The notes under the pieces were generated by a model, which was given only the letters and a program-made list of their open reading frames with translations, had not been told where the DNA came from and ran no database searches. Below are positions 33,106 through 44,262 of a DNA stretch of 64,000 nucleotides, in pieces (the stretch's first letter is position 1; every line of letters starts with the position of its first letter). The position numbers and the translations under genes are program-made. This stretch comes from Toxonevra muliebris (lineage: Eukaryota; Arthropoda; Insecta; Diptera; Pallopteridae): the NCBI GenBank assembly GCA_963691655.1, contig OY829328.1, positions 34,739,890-34,803,889 on the forward strand. Reading direction: 5' to 3'.

Positions 33106-35921
33106 AATTGTCTGAAATAAATGTAGAAAACAAGAAATCGGGCATTAGTGTCATCCAACTGCCAATTTTATAGTTACTGTAACTAAGATGAATTTATTTT
33201 ACATTTAACTCAGGCTTAAATTACTTATATATATGACTGCCTAACTTGCTAGTAATTATAATTGAAGTAAAATTGTTTAAAAGTTGAATGACATATTGCG
33301 GTCAATGTGCCTTTTTTCTTCAAGGAAGCAAATAAGTAAGAAGCTTCTTAAATGTCATAAATACAAAAACGTAAAGCGCAAAACGACTGACTAAAGCACA
33401 TCAAACACCAAACTGCAACAGCTTAACTATACAAATCAGAAATGTAAGAAAGGTGGCACACACTTGAAGGGCTTCGTTGAAAAAAACAAAACTTGGTTTG
33501 TTTTACTAATACTTCCCAGTTGCATTGACTTTCAAGAAAACAAAATACACACAAATCCACACAAACATGAAATCATTAATATTATCCGATCAGATTAGAA
33601 AATCTTAACTAGCGCTTAGTATAGGTGCAGTTGTTTATGTATGCGGATGTATTACGTCCTCTTACCGGTTCCATGTCTTGATCCATGGTCAAATCACCAA
33701 AAGCAGGCATTGATTGATTGTCACCAGAATCGTTTTCTGTTTCGATGTATTCCGAATCCACGGAATACTCGCTAACGCCTGTTTGATATTTTAAGTGTTC
33801 ACGTCGGCGTTGCAGACTATCGAAATCGTCGAAGAATGTGGGTTGCGCAACGTAACGTATACGCCTGCGGCTTGATTCGCTGAGTGGGCTTGCCGAGTCT
33901 GAACTTTTATTCGAGTCAAATGAACTTTGATCGGGTAAAGATTCGTAAGTAGTGATTTGAGGACGCACTGCACTGCCGACGGCAAAACGTACACTAGGCG
34001 ATGTAGGTTCCACTCTGCGAGTTGCGTAGAAATCTTCTGATACTACAGGAGGTACTTCGATAACTTGGCGATGAGAAAGAGTGTGTCCAGATCCGTTTGG
34101 AATTTCGATATTATTTTCACCAGAATAATATTCACTTGGCTGTGCACTTTCCGCTGATGAAACAATTTCGTCCGGACCACTACTGCTCGCTGTTACAACT
34201 GATTCGTCTGCGTTGGGTTGAAGACTTTCAAGCTCAGCTACTGATGTTTCTAATGCTGTCGTGGTTATGCTCAATGATGGATGACGATGTGCTGGCGATC
34301 GGTTTTCTGGTGTAGCAATGTTGCTTTTAGGAATAGGTGGTGGTGGATACGAAGGCGGCTGTAGAAAATCTCCCGATACGTTTGTTGATTGCGGTGTACC
34401 TTGTGGCAGCTGTAGTTGTTCCTCCTCGGGTGATGTTGCTGGCAATATTTGCGACTGAGATTCGTGAGATTGTATTTGAAATTGGATCTGCTGTTGCTGC
34501 TCGCTGACTGATGTTGGTGGAGCTGTTTCAGTTGGAGTAGTGGCTGGAATTGTTGTTGTAATGGATGGTGTCACGTTACCACTACTGTTACTAGCGGTAG
34601 TCGTTGTTGTTGTTGTTGGTTTAGGGAAACGATGGCCGCGTTGTGTACCTTGCATTAAGTTTTTTCCCTTGTCGATCGGGGAGATGGCGGCAGTTACTGC
34701 TCGTACCCGTTTAAGCGCTAATTTACTGGCACTGCTGCTAGTAGAACGTTGTTGTGCGATTGATGGCGAAGTGAGTGTTGCAGCTGCTCTAGTAGTTGGC
34801 TTGCGTATTGCTCCAGTGCTTGTAGCTGTCTGGCTGCTGACTGTAGTGACGGCGGCAGCAACACGACTCGGTTTAGCTGGGGCTCTTTCGCGCGGGGGTG
34901 TGTCGCGTGTGCTTTGAGTGATAACGAACTTTTCGTCGGTAGGTGCTGTTATTGTTTGTGCTGCTACTGATGATGATGATGGGGTTTGAGTTGTTAAAGT
35001 GTTAGTGGCGGTAGTTATTTTTTTTAATGTTTTGAGTTTTTTCTTCTTTGTTTTTGTTGGATCAGTGAGCGCTGCAACTTTCAACGGTTGCGTTGATGAT
35101 GTTGCTGTTGAAGATGTCCGCTGCTTCAAAGGAGCTGCTACAACTTCAGTTGAAGTTTCGTGTTTGCTGGTTGTGGCTTCTGTGGGTGTCAAATAATCTG
35201 TTTCGCTACCCAAACCAGATAATTCAGGAGCTAGCTGCTTGCTCGATTTCGTTGTTGTTGTTTGCTCAACTTTCTTGCTACTTATGGTTATTTTCACTTT
35301 ACGTATATGCTCCAGTTGCCGTGGACTTAATTTATCAACACCCGGAACTGAGGTATCTGAGTCAATCTTAGTCTGTACGTCTTTTTCTACAGCTAATGTT
35401 CCACTACCACTTATGTCTAGCGCTTGAGATTCTTCGATTTCTGTTTTTTCTTCTCTCTTGGATATTAATCCAATATCTTCATTGTCGTCAATGCTCTTTT
35501 TAGTACTCAGTTTTGATTTCTTGAGACTGCCCAATAGAAAGTGTCGTGCTAATCTACTTTTCTTTTTAGGTTTGGCTTCAAGTAAAGTTGGCAGGCTAGA
35601 ATCTGCTGTGGCTTCTTCACCACCACTAGAGATTACCGTTTCACTCGCTGTTGTTGTAGCAGTGGGTGTTTCCTTTGGTAAACTAGGCTCTTTCTTTTTC
35701 GAGGATCCTGAGAGTTTTCGAAAAGCTGATGTAAAACGTGAGCGTGCTTTACTTTTTGGACGTGTTTCTGGATCTGATTGTACTCCTCCTTCTTGAGCTA
35801 TAGCATGTGATGCTGATGCTAATGTTTTCGCTGCTATATTATCCAGCGATATTGGTCCTTTTGTTAAATCCAAATTATCGTCGTCAGTGAGTACTGATTT
35901 TTGTGAGTCAATGTTTTGCAT
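31965..35921 (-). CDS. Rab32: Rab32 GTPase, long form with 752-residue N-terminal extension
   Basis: Rab32/lightoid directs traffic to lysosome-related organelles (eye pigment granules and autophagy in flies). Four coding exons: 35921-33666, 33111-32713, 32637-32494 and 32084-31965. The first exon ends DQDMEP before a strong donor GTAAGAGG (33665). The next begins after ATTTCAG at 33112 with ACA ATT ATG, so both are phase 0 and join in frame as MEP|TIMTSANTEKREHLY, giving 972 residues. The extension is basic and Ser/Thr/Pro/Gln-rich with no named domain. The Rab part has GELGTGKTS, YRATIGVDF, WDIAGQERFGNMTRVYYKEA (Ile in place of the usual Thr marks Rab32/38), NKCD formed across a splice and ETSAKEN, and ends KCSC for double geranylgeranylation. 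Drosophila lightoid also has a long isoform, as I recall. Without splicing at 33665 the first-exon frame would stop at 33609. Confidence 0.87.
32085..32493 (-). other. Last intron of Rab32, probably holding a small MITE
   Basis: About 32143-32470 is rich in ATTAATCGA and related words. Its left (GTGGGATTAATCGATG) and right (CCCAATTAATCACA) sides are loosely inverted, suggesting a small decayed TIR element. This is a weak call. Confidence 0.35.
33112..33665 (-). other. Intron between the Rab32 extension exon and the Rab exons
   Basis: Donor GTAAGAGG at 33665 and acceptor ATTTCAG at 33112. If retained, translation would run on for 18 residues to a TAG at 33611-33609. The rest is AT-rich with no other feature. 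Confidence 0.7.
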
Positions 35922-38300
35922 ATTACAGTAACAGCGACGGCAAATGAAGTAATTAGGAAAGGTTGAGGGCTAAGGAGTGTTGGTATTTAAGTTCTTCGGG
36001 AGCACGGAACGCGTTTGATGTGCAAACAAGTAAGTGCACTATTTTTTTATGCTGACGAGGTGAACGCGTACTTGTGTGATGCTCCAACAAACATGATTTC
36101 CTTAATACAAGTATGAGCGAAATATTTCATTTAACATCTTAATTAAATTTTTTAATGCTCAAAAATAATTTCACTCTAACAATGAGGAGAATTTATATGG
36201 TTTCATATATTTATAAAATTCCGTATTTGGCACCTTGTGAAATTCTTTATTATTGTTATTTTTTTTTTTTTTTTAATATTTCGCGCACATTCGACCCGAC
36301 AATTATCCTTTTTGCAAAACTTTCTTACTCCTTTTGACAATCCATACACGAGCAGTATTACTGTATTCGTAACATACACTTTTTTGAATCACAACATTTC
36401 GAGACTACGCATTTAACCGGCACATTCTTTTTTCAATCACTCCCGGTCACCTTTCAGATTCAAACTGAAATTGCTCGTGCTATTTTGTAAGCTTTTATAA
36501 AATTTTAAAAAGATTAGTTAGGCGCACTAAGTCTAACAAAATGACGAACTGACTCTGGTGATTGTCGCAAATAAAACAAACTAATTCAGTAGAGCCAAAA
36601 AGCGGGTGGTTTCACATTTCACAATACACAACAATAACAACGCCACAACACTTTTGTGTGAGGGACGACAATAACGTCGAAATGAGTACAACTTGAGGTG
36701 AATGATGGAAATTTGAGTTTAACTCGTGCGGTTGGTTGGTGGATGGATGGAATGGTGGATGGATGCACTTGTTCGACTGATGCTATAATGTTTTGTTTTG
36801 AAATTGTGCAATTCATGTGTCGCCTCTGACTGACCAGCAAAAGTTTACTCAAACTAGAATGAGTGAGTGTGGTGAATGATAGTATCGTAGGTAGAACCTT
36901 GAAATTCCTGGTGCGTATCAGTAAAAACAAAATCCATTAATTTGCTATCACTAAAATATGTATGTAACATTTTAAAGCAAGCAAATTTAAAGTTAAATCA
37001 ATGTCGAATACTAACTGAAATACCTCCTTTGTTTCCATAATTTAGATCATTGAATATTTTTTAAAACATACGATGCATAGAATTTTCAATAAAACCAATA
37101 AAGCAATAGAATAATGTATGTACACAATGAACTCAACACAGTTCTCGAATTACATCCGACTGTAAGTATGTATTTTATTTGGAAAATACATAAATTCGAT
37201 TACATAGTAAATAGTAGTTGCAACTTAATTCAACAATGATGGTAAACTGCATAAGTATTTAACTTCTTTCTTAAGTTTTGGCTTTTGTTTGGCTCTTGTT
37301 GTAACCAGTGGAAGCTTCTCATTTGAGACTAACTGCTTGAATGGTTATTACATAAATGCCATATTCACTTTTATGGTTTCTAGTTAAGTAACAAATAGTA
37401 ATATTTAATACTTTATGTTAAAACATGGACAGATCCATAATCATGGTTTGTCTGAGAATTTGAAATGCCTTTTGGCAATGAAACTTCGATATAATCTGAT
37501 TTAAAGCTTTCGCAAATTCTTAGGCAGTTATCTCATCATTTCATTCTAGGTTTAATAAACAAGTTCAATTTTTAGCTACAAAACCTTTTATAGATATAGA
37601 CAAAATTTTTAAAAATATATTTCTCAAAATCTTCTTAATCTAAGCCAAAGTAATGATTACCATTAAGAGGTTAGCCGAAACAGAGCAATACATGCTGGGC
37701 CCCAATTTCCAAATAGTGATTTAGTTACCTACAAAGTGAAAGGCTGTTCTTATAGCCAAGCCAATCTTTAGACAAACAATTTATAATAACAAAAAGTCAC
37801 AAAATGGCAAACAAAAACTGACAAAACAGAGCATTGGTATAATATGCGTTGCTGTCTCAGGTTTCTCCACGGACTGAGCAGAAGATCCCCAGCCACAGCG
37901 TTCAGGGGAATTAAGACCGCCCTAGAAACGACGATAATGGCTAAAATCATTTCAGGCGTTGCAGTCGGTGCGGAATGTCGGAATGGATGCCAAACCTTGG
38001 TTCTCCAGGGGCAGTTGCGCCATGATAGTAATAGTAGTAGTAAAAGATACTTAATATAAAATCAATTTTCATATATATAGTGCTAAATGAGTTCTCCGAA
38101 GAAAATTATTTTAGACATTTTATTGACTACCAACAGAATATTTCGTATTTTAGTATTTTATTTCGAAAGAAGATACAAAAATTCATTAACACTTATGCTA
38201 ACAATTTTGTAGCAGTAATAATGCTAACATTCCTCATCGAACTATTGGAGAACTTAGTTAACATGCTAATATTTTGAATCGGAAACACATAACCTAAAAT
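35922..38300. other. 5' flank of Rab32 and gene-free DNA
   Basis: Expected to contain the Rab32 promoter and 5' UTR. There is a long T-run at about 36258-36275. A GC-richer island at about 37840-38030 has short frames on both strands but no protein I recognise; it may be an old retroelement fragment. Nothing else supported. Confidence 0.4.
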
Positions 38301-38530
38301 AATAGCTGCGTTTTATTCGCCACTTGCTTCTAGTTATGTATAACTAGTAGCGATAATTGTATGGGAAAACAACAGCAAAGCCGCAGAGATAACACGTGTA
38401 ATTATAGCTGTTATGTACACATAACAAGTAATTTAGCTACATCAAACTCTAATGTGAACTGTTAATAGTGAAAGAAGAACCAGGACAGTTTGCAAAAAAA
38501 AAAAAAAAATAAAAAGGGAAAAGATTCGAA

Positions 38531-38582
38531 ATGGCTGCCGGTGAAAATAAGTTAAAATCATCGTTGAATGTTCTTATAAAGG
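38531..38582 (+). CDS. Exon-like ORF, copy 1 (unrecognised)
   Basis: ATG GCT GCC GGT ... reads MAAGENKLKSSLNVLIK and is followed by GGTAAAAAC, a possible 5' splice site. The copy in the next repeat unit differs by an in-frame loss of one codon and a synonymous change (ATA to ATT), which hints at past coding constraint. I do not recognise the peptide, and no matching downstream exon is visible in the window. It may be a first exon with alternative promoters or a gene fragment carried by an element. Confidence 0.35.
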
Positions 38583-38796
38583 GTAAAAACTAAAAACAAC
38601 TGGAATTCAGTAAAATGTTTCACCACTAGCTGCTGAGCAGTTTCATTGTGAATAACAATAGCTGCGTTTTATTCGCCACATGCTTCTAGTTATGTATAAC
38701 TAGCAGCGATAATTGTATGGGAAAGCAACAACAAAAAATCAGAGATAACACGTATAATTATAGCTGTTATGTATATTTAACAAGTAGTTTAGCTAC

Positions 38797-39453
38797 CAGT
38801 GATGGGACTTTTGCACAATTGTGCTAGATCTAACACATTTTTCCAAAAAATTTTAAATCTAACACTTTTTGCACCGATGGTTCGGATTCTCTTTTCTTTT
38901 AATCTTAAAAGCTTAAATAAATTTATCAGTTTTATATTTATTTACATTGCGTCAATTTGCAATCTCTCAATTGCAAAACTATTGTGAATGGCTATTTTAT
39001 TATGTTAAGTTGGTGCCGTTCTTGTCATTGTTTGTCATTGCAATTAACCTCGTTAAACATTTTCAAAATTACAGGTTTGTAGATGAAGAACTTATATTAA
39101 TTTCTTAACTTAAATGTAACTTAAATATTGTATCTCTTTGAGATAAAACAAAATATTCATATTCTTTAATGTCATATTTATTCAAATTGGAAATAACGCT
39201 TTTATAAACTTTGAACCAAGTTATTTACTTATGTTGAGTCTCAAAGTATTCTTATAAATAAATGTGATTATTATTACTATTATTTTTGTTTTGGATTTTT
39301 ACTATTACTATATTTTGATTTATTGAATAAAATAATACATTAAAATTGATACCTATATTTTGTTTAATTTAAAAGTTATCACATCTTTACACAATCAAGC
39401 ACAATATTTCATCCAAATCTAGCACCGTCGAACAAATTTTAGTCCCATCACTG
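38797..39453. mobile_element. hAT MITE inserted in the second tandem unit
   Basis: Ends CAGTGATGGGACT and AGTCCCATCACTG are exact inverted repeats. They are flanked by the 8-bp duplication TTAGCTAC (38789-38796 and 39454-39461). Unit 1 of the tandem repeat shows the unfilled site, where its TTAGCTAC runs straight on into ATCAAA. The element is 657 bases and non-coding. Confidence 0.9.
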
Positions 39454-39543
39454 TTAGCTACATCAAATTCTATTGTGAAGTGCCAATAATGAAAGAAGAA
39501 GAATGACAGTTTGCAAAAAAATAAAAAAATAAAAAGATTCGAA

Positions 39544-39592
39544 ATGGCCGGTGAAAATAAGTTAAAATCATCGTTGAATGTTCTTATTAAGG
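39544..39592 (+). CDS. Exon-like ORF, copy 2 (unrecognised)
   Basis: ATG GCC GGT ... reads MAGENKLKSSLNVLIK followed by GGTAAAAAC. Relative to copy 1 it has lost exactly one codon and carries one synonymous change. Same uncertainty about function as copy 1. Confidence 0.35.
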
Positions 39593-39837
39593 GTAAAAAC
39601 TAAAAACAATGCCCACGATTAACCGCAATGACTGGGATCCATTAAAATGTTTTACCTCTAGCTGCTTCATTGTGAATAGCAATATAACGAAGAGTAGACT
39701 TAACAACTTGGTCGTTTTATTCGCACATGTTAAAATAGCTGGCGAATAAAACACAGCGTTTTTTAGAGATGGAGCGCGTGGCAGTTTAACCGTTTTGTCG
39801 TATGAGAGGTTGGTAGATAGGAACGTAATTTACGCTG

Positions 39838-39970
39838 ATGACTACATTTATTCATTAACCTGTTTATATATAACTTCAAATAACGAAATTGACATGAACT
39901 TAAGCCATGACTTTGAAAATTAACATCTAAATTTAATTTTCATAGTCTCTTAAAAACTATCATGAACTGA
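39838..39970 (-). mobile_element. 5'-truncated LINE, 3' UTR fragment
   Basis: Nearly identical to 11842-11978, including GACTATGAAAATTAAAT on the minus strand, which is the end of the LINE ORF2 relic described there. Only the very end of the coding part is left. Confidence 0.5.
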
Positions 39971-39996
39971 TCGAATGGGGCCCGTTCAGAAAAAAT

Positions 39997-40087
39997 GACA
40001 CCTGGAATCATTTTCTCACAAACGCACACACTCTCTCATGTACTAGACTTTCAAATAACGAACTGTTATGCAGACTAGCTACAATGG
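39997..40087. repeat. Dispersed repeat block B, copy 2
   Basis: ATGACACCTGGAATCATTTTC to ACTAGCTACAATGG; pairs with 11518-11612 at over 90% identity by eye. Confidence 0.7.
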
Positions 40088-41449
40088 TTTAGTTTTAGCT
40101 TGAAAATTTCAAAAGTTAAATTGATTGGGTGCATCAGTTTCTGTGTCCTGCGTGCTTTCGCCTGATAAAGTCTATTTTTCATTCGGATTTGTTTCGTGTG
40201 CTTAATAGCATGAAATGTGTATAAACTCGTAATGGTCTTGAGTCGGTACCAAACAGGTGGTCCTGAGTCGGCATCTTTTTTTTTTTGCTTTTGCTGTTAT
40301 TTGTATGTTTTCTTAATATGTTGTGTTTCAATTGCATGTTGCTTGTTTTTTGTCGGTTTTTCGATTTACTCAGTGAAACAGACGCCTCACAGTGAGTTCT
40401 TAGGCAGCTCACAAAAATTTTTTTTTAATAATTATATAATTTTATTAGTTATTTTGTTCTGCAAAATTGGCTACAACGAGCGATGAATGCCTTTGGTAGT
40501 TTCATCCGTTTTAACAGTTTTTTAATTTTTTTTCTTTCTTTTTGAGGTTCTATTTGGAATGGAGAAATGTTTCTATTCTGTAATTAATATTTGACAATAT
40601 TCTACATATTTTTTCACTGCATATGGTTTAGATTTGTTAACTTTTCCTAAAACTTACATAACCTGCTTTTGTTCTTGCATTTGGGCAAAAAAAAAGTATG
40701 TGCTAACTCAGGACCAGGGGCTTAGAACCACTATTTTGAGAAATAGTAAAAATCGACTTCTTCTCTTTGCGCTGTATTGCAATTGTTTAGTGCCAGTACC
40801 CAATGCTAAAATGTCGAGTTTCGTTTTTTAGTTTAATCTAATTTTTTTCAACATATGTACAGTAAAATAACATAATTTCAAATGAAGATTAAGAAATTAA
40901 CATATTTTGTGTTAATCAGTTTGTAACAAATATGTTCATATAAATATAAATACTTTTTGTTAGCGCCAAACTAATATTACATACTATTATTAGAATTATC
41001 ATATTACAAAATGTGGTAAATGATAAACCACAGTATAGAAGACATATAAAATATTAAATTTCCAAAAATATGTGATTCTAAAATATCGTAGACTACGTAA
41101 ACGTAACACATATTAAATTAAAAGTTATTAAAGAGCATAATGACGCAGCATTTCAAAACTTCTGTAATATAATTTTTGTACCAGCATCCCGAAATTACTT
41201 CAGAAGTGTGGGGAATATTCGCCATTATGGTAAACTTTAATTTAGTAGCATACAATGTGTAGTAAATTTTATACAAAAACTTGTAAAAATATTCACATTC
41301 ATTGAATTGGGTTGTCTGAATAACAACTATGAATGTTTTACAGTATACTGAAAGTTTGAATGTACGTTACCATGAATCGAAAATATCATATGTGCATCCA
41401 TTCCAACAATGTGTGTGTCTCCAACCAGTAAATTTTTAAATTTACAATG
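40088..41449. other. Gene-free AT-rich region
   Basis: About 1.4 kb with T-runs near 40276 and 40425 and short random frames. No gene or repeat supported. Confidence 0.4.
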
Positions 41450-43112
41450 ACAAAAATTTGCATAGTTTGGTATATTCTACACTACAACGTTTATTGGTTC
41501 ATTCTAAAGTTCTAATTGGTACACTAAAATTGTGCCGAGGTTTCAAAAAAAAGCCTAATGGAGCTGAGTCTGTAAGTTGGAAATGGCCGATACCAACCAT
41601 GGTTAACCAAAGCAATCGTCCATTTTTACTAGAGTTGTAGAATGAGGAAACTAACGCTGTGATGCAGAATATACAAAACTATAATTATTCGTCATAGAAA
41701 TTTTTTGTTATTTTTGGTACAAATTTTGAAATTATGACCCCACGACGAAGATAAAAAATATTGTTCCAGAAAGTTAGAATTTTGTACAGTAACTGTTGGT
41801 AAGTTTCACGAACTATTAGAAAAAAAAATATTTTTTCGATCCATGCTAGTGTTTATTATACATACATACATATGTGATATGTGTGCATACGAGGGTCACT
41901 CAAAAAGTTTCTAAAAAAAAACAAAAGTTTAGGATTGGCTTTATTGCAGGAAATTTAATGCAATAAATTGTGTAAGCACTGGGATTTTCCAGTTCATTAA
42001 GGGAATCTTATCTGGAAACATAATTAGGTGCCACTTTGGTCGTCAGGCCATCAGTCACTTAAGGGGACCAACTCACATTTCGATGTGTGCCGTAATTAAG
42101 TGATATGATGAAAGTGTGGACTAACACCTCCTCGTGGTGACGGCTGGAAACAGTTGCATGTCAGATGACTGATACGCAAACTGTTATCTGGTAACAGAGC
42201 ACATCAGGTGTCTGATATGCAACTGGCTAAGATAGTTCAGGCGGAGGGAGCAAACCCTCTTAAATAAAAACTCCCCTAATCCAGGGTGTCACGCGACCCG
42301 TGCCTATTGGTTTGGCAGCCAGGGGATTAACACTCGTAGACTGGTGTGCACGGATCCTACGTCTGTTTTTACACAGGTACTTGTACTTATGTGAAATCAG
42401 CACTTGGGACCCGTGTGCGTCTGATACTAGTGTTAAGAATAGGCTGTCTGCGAACGGAGCCTCCTTGATACACGGCCGCCTCAAGGAGTAAGTGTGGCCT
42501 TACCATGGCAGACGGGCTATGTCATGGTGGACCAACCCCTTCCCGCTTCTATAGTTGACCGCCAAGCCCGCTCAGGCAGGCTAGTGGTCGTATTTTAAAA
42601 TGAGCAAAAAAAATAATAAAGCAAAAAATTTAAACCAGCGGGGATTAACCGCAACGGAACTCGCAGATCGAATGGAGCATGAGCTACGTGATGAAGATCT
42701 GCGAGCTTCCACAAGCAGGGGTTCACCCAGGTCGAGAGGGCCAGCAAGGTGTCAGGCAACGACTGCACCTAAGCGAAGACGGAGCTTTGAGGGTAACCGT
42801 ACGATGACCAGCAAAACCAAGGTAGGGGTACCAGCTGTCAGTGCATTAGCACCGATAGCTGAGTCCCATACAATGGCTTACGCTGGTGTGGTAGCCGCGG
42901 GAACTAGTGCAATAGCACCAGTGACCGTGTTAGCCGCGGGAACTGGAGCAATAGCACCAGCGCCCGTGGTAACCACACAAGCGACTGGCATCGTACCCAG
43001 TACAGCTCATACAGAGGTCTCAGCGGCCGGTGCAATAGCACCGGCTGGTGTGACTTCTGTAAGGGCTCGAGATGTCTTTCTAGCAAAGGTGGCTAGTGCA
43101 TTCGCACCAGCG
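41450..43112 (+). repeat. 1,663-bp tandem duplication, left copy
   Basis: This stretch is repeated head to tail at 43113-44775; by eye I found a single difference (A in ATGAAAG near 42111, G at 43774). It comprises 588 bp of retrotransposon flank including the 12-bp target site (42026-42037) and the first 1,075 bp of the element (from 42038), including the 5' UTR and the first ORF1 codons. Both copies contain ACGAGGGTCACTCAAAAAGT, similar to a mariner end. Confidence 0.9.
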
Positions 43113-43178
43113 ACAAAAATTTGCATAGTTTGGTATATTCTACACTACAACGTTTATTGGTTCATTCTAAAGTTCTAA
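42600..43178 (+). pseudogene. Truncated ORF1 of the non-LTR element
   Basis: Starts exactly like the full ORF1 (MSKKNNKAKNLNQRGL) and is identical over its first 171 residues. At FAPA the frame enters the duplicated flank and ends after a short unrelated tail (TKICIVWYIL...). It is a by-product of the tandem duplication and should not give a functional protein. Confidence 0.85.
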
Positions 43179-43688
43179 TTGGTACACTAAAATTGTGCCG
43201 AGGTTTCAAAAAAAAGCCTAATGGAGCTGAGTCTGTAAGTTGGAAATGGCCGATACCAACCATGGTTAACCAAAGCAATCGTCCATTTTTACTAGAGTTG
43301 TAGAATGAGGAAACTAACGCTGTGATGCAGAATATACAAAACTATAATTATTCGTCATAGAAATTTTTTGTTATTTTTGGTACAAATTTTGAAATTATGA
43401 CCCCACGACGAAGATAAAAAATATTGTTCCAGAAAGTTAGAATTTTGTACAGTAACTGTTGGTAAGTTTCACGAACTATTAGAAAAAAAAATATTTTTTC
43501 GATCCATGCTAGTGTTTATTATACATACATACATATGTGATATGTGTGCATACGAGGGTCACTCAAAAAGTTTCTAAAAAAAAACAAAAGTTTAGGATTG
43601 GCTTTATTGCAGGAAATTTAATGCAATAAATTGTGTAAGCACTGGGATTTTCCAGTTCATTAAGGGAATCTTATCTGGAAACATAATT

Positions 43689-43700
43689 AGGTGCCACTTT
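43689..43700. repeat. Left 12-bp target-site duplication of the retrotransposon
   Basis: AGGTGCCACTTT just before the element; the same 12 bases follow its tail at 49694-49705. The duplicated left copy carries it at 42026-42037. Confidence 0.85.
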
Positions 43701-44262
43701 GGTCGTCAGGCCATCAGTCACTTAAGGGGACCAACTCACATTTCGATGTGTGCCGTAATTAAGTGATATGATGGAAGTGTGGACTAACACCTCCTCGTGG
43801 TGACGGCTGGAAACAGTTGCATGTCAGATGACTGATACGCAAACTGTTATCTGGTAACAGAGCACATCAGGTGTCTGATATGCAACTGGCTAAGATAGTT
43901 CAGGCGGAGGGAGCAAACCCTCTTAAATAAAAACTCCCCTAATCCAGGGTGTCACGCGACCCGTGCCTATTGGTTTGGCAGCCAGGGGATTAACACTCGT
44001 AGACTGGTGTGCACGGATCCTACGTCTGTTTTTACACAGGTACTTGTACTTATGTGAAATCAGCACTTGGGACCCGTGTGCGTCTGATACTAGTGTTAAG
44101 AATAGGCTGTCTGCGAACGGAGCCTCCTTGATACACGGCCGCCTCAAGGAGTAAGTGTGGCCTTACCATGGCAGACGGGCTATGTCATGGTGGACCAACC
44201 CCTTCCCGCTTCTATAGTTGACCGCCAAGCCCGCTCAGGCAGGCTAGTGGTCGTATTTTAAA
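43701..44262 (+). promoter_or_regulatory. 5' UTR / internal promoter region of the retrotransposon
   Basis: 562 bases from the element start (GGTCGTCAGGCCATCAGTCA) to the ORF1 start codon, less AT-rich than the surroundings. Elements of this group are transcribed from an internal promoter here. No specific promoter motif is claimed. An identical copy exists at 42038-42599. Confidence 0.45.

Larger units (their letters stand above)
38301..39680. repeat. Tandem repeat of a 356-bp unit, second unit interrupted
   Basis: Unit 1 (38301-38656) and unit 2 (38657-39680, minus the insertion at 38797-39461) both start AATAGCTGCGTTTTATTCGC. Both contain the palindrome-like CTAGTTATGTATAACTAG, an exon-like ATG frame and end near TTCATTGTGAATA. 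A third partial copy begins at about 39681. An inverted copy of the start, GGCGAATAAAACACAGCG, ends the region near 39758, so the whole may be a TIR element. Confidence 0.75.

Noticed and set aside
34540..34917. Plus-strand Val/Leu-rich 125-codon frame
   Set aside because: Antisense of Thr/Ala-rich codons in the Rab32 extension; apparent membrane segments are an artefact.
37840..38030. GC-richer island with frames on both strands, possible gene
   Set aside because: No frame gives a recognisable protein, and there are no splice sites or similarity to the neighbours.
41888..41925. mariner end (ACGAGGGTCACTCAAAAAGT) inside the duplicated flank
   Set aside because: No opposite TIR or transposase nearby; recorded only as a possible fragment.
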